This document shows positions 5,004 to 8,468 of a stretch of 8,468 nt of DNA, piece by piece. The stretch comes from Candidatus Methanophaga sp. GoMg3.2. GTDB lineage: Archaea; Halobacteriota; Syntropharchaeia; Alkanophagales; Methanospirareceae. Positions within the stretch are counted from its first letter, which is position 1; each line of letters begins with the position of its first letter. A model generated the notes under the pieces. It searched no databases. It saw only the letters and a list, made by a program, of their open reading frames with translations, and had not been told where the DNA came from. The DNA lies in the NCBI GenBank assembly GCA_013180565.1, contig QBUN01000326.1, positions 1 to 8,468 of the forward strand. Reading direction: 5' to 3'. The position numbers were made by a program, and so were the translations under genes.

Positions 5004-5603
5004 TTATAATAAGTTTTCAAGGAAATAGTGGTGTATCCTTCGATCTTCGGTAAGTTCCGGGTGAAAAGAAAGCGCAATTATGTTTCTTTGTTTGGCAGCT
5101 ACTATGTGCCCATCGAAAGTTGCTAATATATCTACATTTTCCGCCGCACAGGTTATAGCAGGTGCTCTAATGAAGACCGCGTGAAAGGGTTCATCAAAAA
5201 GGCTCATCTTTAGCAACACCTCAAAAGATTCCCTTTGCCGCCCAAAAGCGTTCCTCTTTACTTTTGCATCAATTAAACCGAGCAGTGGCTGTCCGGTCTT
5301 TGCAACTTCTTCATCGCCCTCTTCCGCAAGCAATACCATCCCAGCACAGGTGCCCAATATCGGCTTTCCCACTTCAGCAGCTTCTTTTATATCCGGAAGG
5401 ATGCCTTCTCGCTCCATTAGCCTGCCTATTGTTGTGCTTTCTCCGCCTGGTATGATAATGGCATCGCATGACTTAACTAGTCCTTGATGCTTTATCTTTT
5501 CCACTTCTCCTTTTTCTCCTCGCTCTGCTAAAGCCTCCTCCATCGCCCTAACGTGCTCTTCCACATCTCCCTGTATCGCAATTATGCCTATTCTCGTTGT
5601 CAT
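5004..5603 (-). CDS. pdxT: Pyridoxal 5'-phosphate synthase glutaminase subunit PdxT
   Basis: PdxT hydrolyses glutamine and channels the ammonia to PdxS, which makes pyridoxal 5'-phosphate from ribose 5-phosphate and glyceraldehyde 3-phosphate. From ATG 5603 the protein has 199 residues, normal for the family. The glutaminase signature is complete: GIIAIQGDVEEH at 6-17, PGGEST at 52-57, the nucleophile C86 in GTCAG, and the H181/E183 pair in SFHPELTED. FIRAP (144-148) is also typical of PdxT. A TTG nine bases further upstream would extend the frame, but it touches the Shine-Dalgarno AGGGG (5613-5617). That sequence is well spaced from ATG 5603, so the ATG is preferred. A TATA-like box lies at 5651-5660. 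No pdxS is in the window, so the partner must be encoded elsewhere. The glnA remnant follows immediately. Confidence 0.95.
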   Translation of the reverse strand: MTTRIGIIAIQGDVEEHVRAMEEALAERGEKGEVEKIKHQGLVKSCDAIIIPGGESTTIGRLMEREGILPDIKEAAEVGKPILGTCAGMVLLAEEGDEEVAKTGQPLLGLIDAKVKRNAFGRQRESFEVLLKMSLFDEPFHAVFIRAPAITCAAENVDILATFDGHIVAAKQRNIIALSFHPELTEDRRIHHYFLENLL

Positions 5604-5650
5604 TGTAGTCAACCCCTTTCACTATTGTTCATGGTTCCATATGTTTTTTT

Positions 5651-5660
5651 GATGATATAA
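5651..5660 (-). promoter_or_regulatory. TATA-like box for pdxT
   Basis: TTATATCATC on the minus strand lies about 50 nt before the pdxT start. It would start transcription near 5630, giving a leader of about 27 nt. It overlaps the end of the spacer after the ATPase stop, and no clear terminator separates the two genes, so read-through is also possible. Confidence 0.35.
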
Positions 5661-5662
5661 CC

Positions 5663-6970
5663 CTAAATCAATAATAAAAATACGCAAGTAGGGAGAATAA
5701 TCATTTCATCTTTATAAAATTCAAATTGGTCTTTACCCACCAAGATTTTATTCTGCAATTGTACTGCCGGAAAGTCCCTCTTTTCTACTTTATTTTGCCA
5801 TTTAACCTCGATTCCTGAGCCGTCAAAATAAAAATCAATCTCCTTCTTTTGATAATAATACAATATCTTACCAAATTTCCTTATTAGATGCTCTGCAACT
5901 ATCCCCTCGACTAACTTAGGCATTTCCTCTTCTTTAATTTCTGTTTTCGTAAGCTGCATTTTAAAACTATGAAAAAGAAATGGGTCAATGAAATATACCT
6001 TCCTCATTCTCCTGAAAGATTCTACACCCTTTTTCAGGTCTATCGGGAACACGTTTCGTAGAATGAATAAATTTTCCAGTACTTCCAAATAACCCCTTAT
6101 GGTTACATGAGATCCAATTTCCATCTCTTTCGCTATTGAATTGAGCGAGAATCTTGTGCCATAATTCTTTAAAACGCCGAGCAGCACAGATGACGTTATT
6201 CTTTCGCTTCTTTCTATCTTGGCTATATCGCCAATAAGCCATTTCCAGTATATCTCTTGGGTCTCTTCTCTTATTTTACCTCTCTCAATAAGTTCGTATG
6301 CGCTTCTTGGAAAGCCGCCACACTTAACGTATAGCCGAAAAAGTTTCTCGATTTCGCGGAAATAAAATAATAGCTTTTTTGCTTTTTCATTTAGCTCATT
6401 AACAGATAGCCCGGAAATTTGTACCGTTAGCTCTTTTTTGAGGTTTCCACTACCAAAAATATTACAAAATTCTTTAAACGATAAAGGTAGAAAAGACCGG
6501 ATTTTTATTGGTCTTCCAGGAAATGTCTCCTTCTTCAGTGCAATAGAGGACGAACCCGTAACAAAAATGAATTTATCATTAATTAAGGGCGAATCAAGAA
6601 CAAACTTTACTGCTCGCTGCCACTCGTTCACGAAAGTTATTTCATCAAAGAAGATGTATTTCTTGCCCTGCATCAGCGAATCCGAGAACCTGACAATTTC
6701 CACGAGATCATTGAAATCTTTTATTGTCTCACACGAAAAATAGAGAATCCTCTTTGAATCTACCCCTTTATCAATCAAATTCTTGATGAAAAGTTTTAGG
6801 AATGTCGTTTTACCTACCTGTCTTGGCCCAATGATTAAGGTATTCTCGTTTTTAAACACAAATACTATTTTCTGCCGTTTTGATAAAGCTTCCTTTACCT
6901 TTTCATCTTCCTTTATTCTCTCTCGGCCTTCCCACCATGGATTTTGCTCTGTTATCTGTCTCAGTTCCAT
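5663..6970 (-). CDS. AAA_14 / DUF4143 family ATPase
   Basis: This 435-residue protein has the two-part layout of archaeal AAA_14-DUF4143 ATPases. Walker A is GPRQVGKTT (48-56), Walker B is KYIFFDEI (104-111), and a sensor-like FVTGSSS follows (136-142). RPIKIRSFLPLSFKEF (153-168) is the conserved turn after the ATPase core. A winged-helix-like middle (about 255-320) leads into a C-terminal DUF4143 region with IDFYFDGSGIEVKW (378-391), whose D...ExK spacing resembles a PD-(D/E)xK nuclease core. The cellular role of this family is not established; copies are numerous and patchy in archaea. The gene is visibly richer in A/T codons (AAA, ATA, TTT) than glnA or the glutamate-synthase-like gene, which suggests transfer. 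It has its own TATA box and a palindrome in the promoter, so it is probably not part of the glnA unit. Confidence 0.85.
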   Translation of the reverse strand: MELRQITEQNPWWEGRERIKEDEKVKEALSKRQKIVFVFKNENTLIIGPRQVGKTTFLKLFIKNLIDKGVDSKRILYFSCETIKDFNDLVEIVRFSDSLMQGKKYIFFDEITFVNEWQRAVKFVLDSPLINDKFIFVTGSSSIALKKETFPGRPIKIRSFLPLSFKEFCNIFGSGNLKKELTVQISGLSVNELNEKAKKLLFYFREIEKLFRLYVKCGGFPRSAYELIERGKIREETQEIYWKWLIGDIAKIERSERITSSVLLGVLKNYGTRFSLNSIAKEMEIGSHVTIRGYLEVLENLFILRNVFPIDLKKGVESFRRMRKVYFIDPFLFHSFKMQLTKTEIKEEEMPKLVEGIVAEHLIRKFGKILYYYQKKEIDFYFDGSGIEVKWQNKVEKRDFPAVQLQNKILVGKDQFEFYKDEMIILPTCVFLLLI

Positions 6971-6984
6971 CTTCGGTCACTAAT

Positions 6985-7011
6985 TGACATTTAACTGTCA
7001 CAATATTTAAA
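6985..7011 (-). promoter_or_regulatory. ATPase gene promoter with overlapping palindrome
   Basis: TTTAAATATTG on the minus strand (7001-7011) is a good archaeal TATA box, placing the transcript start near 6980 and giving a leader of about 10 nt. Immediately downstream TGACATTTAACTGTCA (6985-7000) is a 16-bp palindrome with one mismatched pair. A protein bound there would block transcription initiation, so it is a candidate repressor site. Confidence 0.45.
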
Positions 7012-7076
7012 CTTTTTGATGCACGGTAACAAAAAAATACCTATTTTGGATTTTATACTATCTCATTATCATAAAT

Positions 7077-7091
7077 AAAAAAAAGAAAAAG
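7077..7091 (-). terminator. Oligo-T terminator after glnA
   Basis: On the minus strand the bases after the glnA stop read CTC followed by five T, C and eight T. Such T tracts are sufficient terminators in archaea. No stable hairpin precedes it. Confidence 0.5.
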
Positions 7092-7093
7092 AG

Positions 7094-8428
7094 TTACAGC
7101 ACCGATAGATACTCCTTTAACTCCCATTCCGACACGTTCACACGATATTTGTCCCATTCTACCTTCTTTGATGTGATAAAGTTGTTGAAGGTGTGGTTAC
7201 CTAAAGCTGCTCTCACCAGTTCACTATTCTCTGTCAATCCAATAGCCTCAATCAAACTCCCGGGTAGTGACTTTATCCCTCCCTTCGCCCTTTCCGCACT
7301 ATTCATCAAATATACATCCTTCTCCGTGGACGGTGGCAACTCGTACTTACCTTTCATTCCGGCCAGCCCGGCAGCGAGCATCACAGAGAATGCCAAATAT
7401 GGGTTGCATGCGGGATCTGCGCTGCGATATTCCACTCGTGTCGCTTTCTCTTTTCCCGGCTTATACATCGGCACCCTTACAAGCGTAGAGCGGTTACGAC
7501 GTGCCCATGTAATATACACCGGCGCTTCATAGTCCGGAACCAGACGCTTATACGAATTTATCCACTGATTGGTTATCGAGGTTATCTCCGGTGCATGCCT
7601 TAACAGTCCCGCAATATAGGCCTTTGCAAGCTCAGACAGTTGATATTCCTCATCTTGATCGAAGAACGCATTTCTATCCCCTTTAAATAACGATTGATGC
7701 ACATGCATTCCCGAACCATTCACACCGAAGATAGGTTTAGGCATGAACGAGGCATAACAGCCCTGTTGCTGTGCTATCTCCTTTATCACTATTCGGTATG
7801 TCATCACCTGGTCGGCCATAGTAAGCGCATCTTTATAACGAAGGTCTATCTCATGCTGCGAAGGTGCAACTTCGTGGTGGCTTGCTTCTACATCTATACC
7901 CATTGCCTCCAGCGTTAAGACTGCGTCCCTTCGTAAGTCGCTTCCCGCATCCAGGGTCATCAAATCGAAATAGCCGCCCTCATCTAGTAACTCCGGATTT
8001 TTATCGCCTCTAAAATAGAAGTATTCCAGTTCCGGACCGACATAGAATGTGTAGCTGTCCTCTTTCAACTGCTCTAAGTTCCGCTTCAATATATACCTCG
8101 GATCGCCTTCGTATGGATTGCCATCGGGCTCTAGGATGTCACAGAACATTCTCGCAACTACATCCGCCTTTGGTCGCCACGGAACAATTCGGAATGTTGA
8201 GGGGTCTGGTTTCGCGAGCATATCGCTTTCGTCTATCCGTGCAAAGCCCTTTATCGAGGAGCCGTCAAAGCCCATACCTTCGTCAAAGGCGGCTTCTAAT
8301 TCGGAAACAGAAATGGCGACACTCTTTAACCGCCCCAGGATGTCTGTGAACCAAAGTCCGATGCTTTTTACAGCTCGCTTCTCTATCGTTTCAAATACTT
8401 CCTCTTTCGTCTTTACTTCTTGCCCCAT
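7094..8428 (-). CDS. glnA: Glutamine synthetase, type I
   Basis: GlnA makes glutamine from glutamate, ammonia and ATP as a cytosolic dodecamer. The 444-residue length and motifs fit GSI-alpha enzymes of archaea: GFDGSSIKGF (53-62), the metal ligands in GPELEYF (131-137) and HHEVAPSQHEID (184-195), KPIFGVNGSGMHVHQS (231-246), NSYKRLVP (291-298), RRNRSTLVRVP (310-320) and RVEYRSADPACNPYLA (331-346). The tyrosine loop that is adenylylated in GSI-beta enzymes is not seen, so control would be by GlnK/2-oxoglutarate-type effects or by repression. One oddity is aspartate 299 in VPDYEAP, where nearly all relatives have glycine. The start ATG is supported by GAGG 6-10 nt upstream and a TATA-like box at 8451-8461. 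A T-rich terminator follows. A decayed 3' end of a paralogue lies at 4882-5001. Confidence 0.96.
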   Translation of the reverse strand: MGQEVKTKEEVFETIEKRAVKSIGLWFTDILGRLKSVAISVSELEAAFDEGMGFDGSSIKGFARIDESDMLAKPDPSTFRIVPWRPKADVVARMFCDILEPDGNPYEGDPRYILKRNLEQLKEDSYTFYVGPELEYFYFRGDKNPELLDEGGYFDLMTLDAGSDLRRDAVLTLEAMGIDVEASHHEVAPSQHEIDLRYKDALTMADQVMTYRIVIKEIAQQQGCYASFMPKPIFGVNGSGMHVHQSLFKGDRNAFFDQDEEYQLSELAKAYIAGLLRHAPEITSITNQWINSYKRLVPDYEAPVYITWARRNRSTLVRVPMYKPGKEKATRVEYRSADPACNPYLAFSVMLAAGLAGMKGKYELPPSTEKDVYLMNSAERAKGGIKSLPGSLIEAIGLTENSELVRAALGNHTFNNFITSKKVEWDKYRVNVSEWELKEYLSVL

Positions 8429-8450
8429 TTGTCATTCCTCATCATCATGA

Positions 8451-8461
8451 TATAATTAAAA
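8451..8461 (-). promoter_or_regulatory. TATA-like box for glnA
   Basis: TTTAATTATA on the minus strand lies about 25 nt before the glnA ATG, so the message would be nearly leaderless. The window ends 7 bases beyond it, so upstream operators, for example a nitrogen-control site, cannot be assessed. Confidence 0.35.
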
Positions 8462-8468
8462 AGAATAA

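Noticed and set aside
5604..5612. TTG start adding three residues to PdxT
   Set aside because: It abuts the Shine-Dalgarno; the ATG at 5603 is correctly spaced and gives the usual family N-terminus.

Overview
The window looks archaeal, from a methanogen- or ANME-like euryarchaeon. The main evidence is an FrhB-family (coenzyme F420-linked) flavoprotein in an operon with an FMN glutamate-synthase domain protein. Supporting evidence is TATA boxes about 25-45 nt upstream of start codons, short leaders, oligo-T 3' ends, and toxin-antitoxin-like small genes (DUF2283, HicB). The exact lineage is an inference. All well supported genes lie on the minus strand, so the order of transcription runs from high to low coordinates.

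Layout from right to left: glutamine synthetase glnA (7094-8428); an AAA_14/DUF4143 ATPase (5663-6970), AT-rich and probably a transferred passenger; pdxT, the glutaminase subunit of PLP synthase (5004-5603); a decayed 3' end of a second glnA (4882-5001); a non-coding or small-transcript region with a two-way promoter (about 4530-4880); then a two-gene operon of an FrhB-family protein (3411-4529) and a glutamate-synthase-domain protein (1810-3405). Downstream lie two successive 3'-end remnants of glutamate-synthase paralogues (about 1434-1754 and 1333-1421). After them come a 5' fragment of a GMP synthase PP-loop subunit with two internal stops (728-1237), an intact HicB-like gene (313-678), a headless DUF4258-like toxin fragment, and a short DUF2283 gene (71-193). 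The first 67 bases hold the 3' end of a plus-strand reading frame.

The intact genes centre on glutamine and glutamate. GlnA fixes ammonia into glutamine and PdxT uses glutamine as its ammonia source. The FrhB/GltB-like pair could pass electrons from reduced F420 through Fe-S centres to an FMN enzyme of the glutamate-synthase fold; this is inferred, not shown. The PP-loop pseudogene also belongs to a glutamine-dependent pathway. The left third of the window is a graveyard in which fragments of paralogues of intact neighbours persist. Two of these have unusually well preserved 3' ends: an 82-bp perfect copy of the glutamate-synthase-like 3' end, and a glnA tail whose similarity continues past the stop codon.
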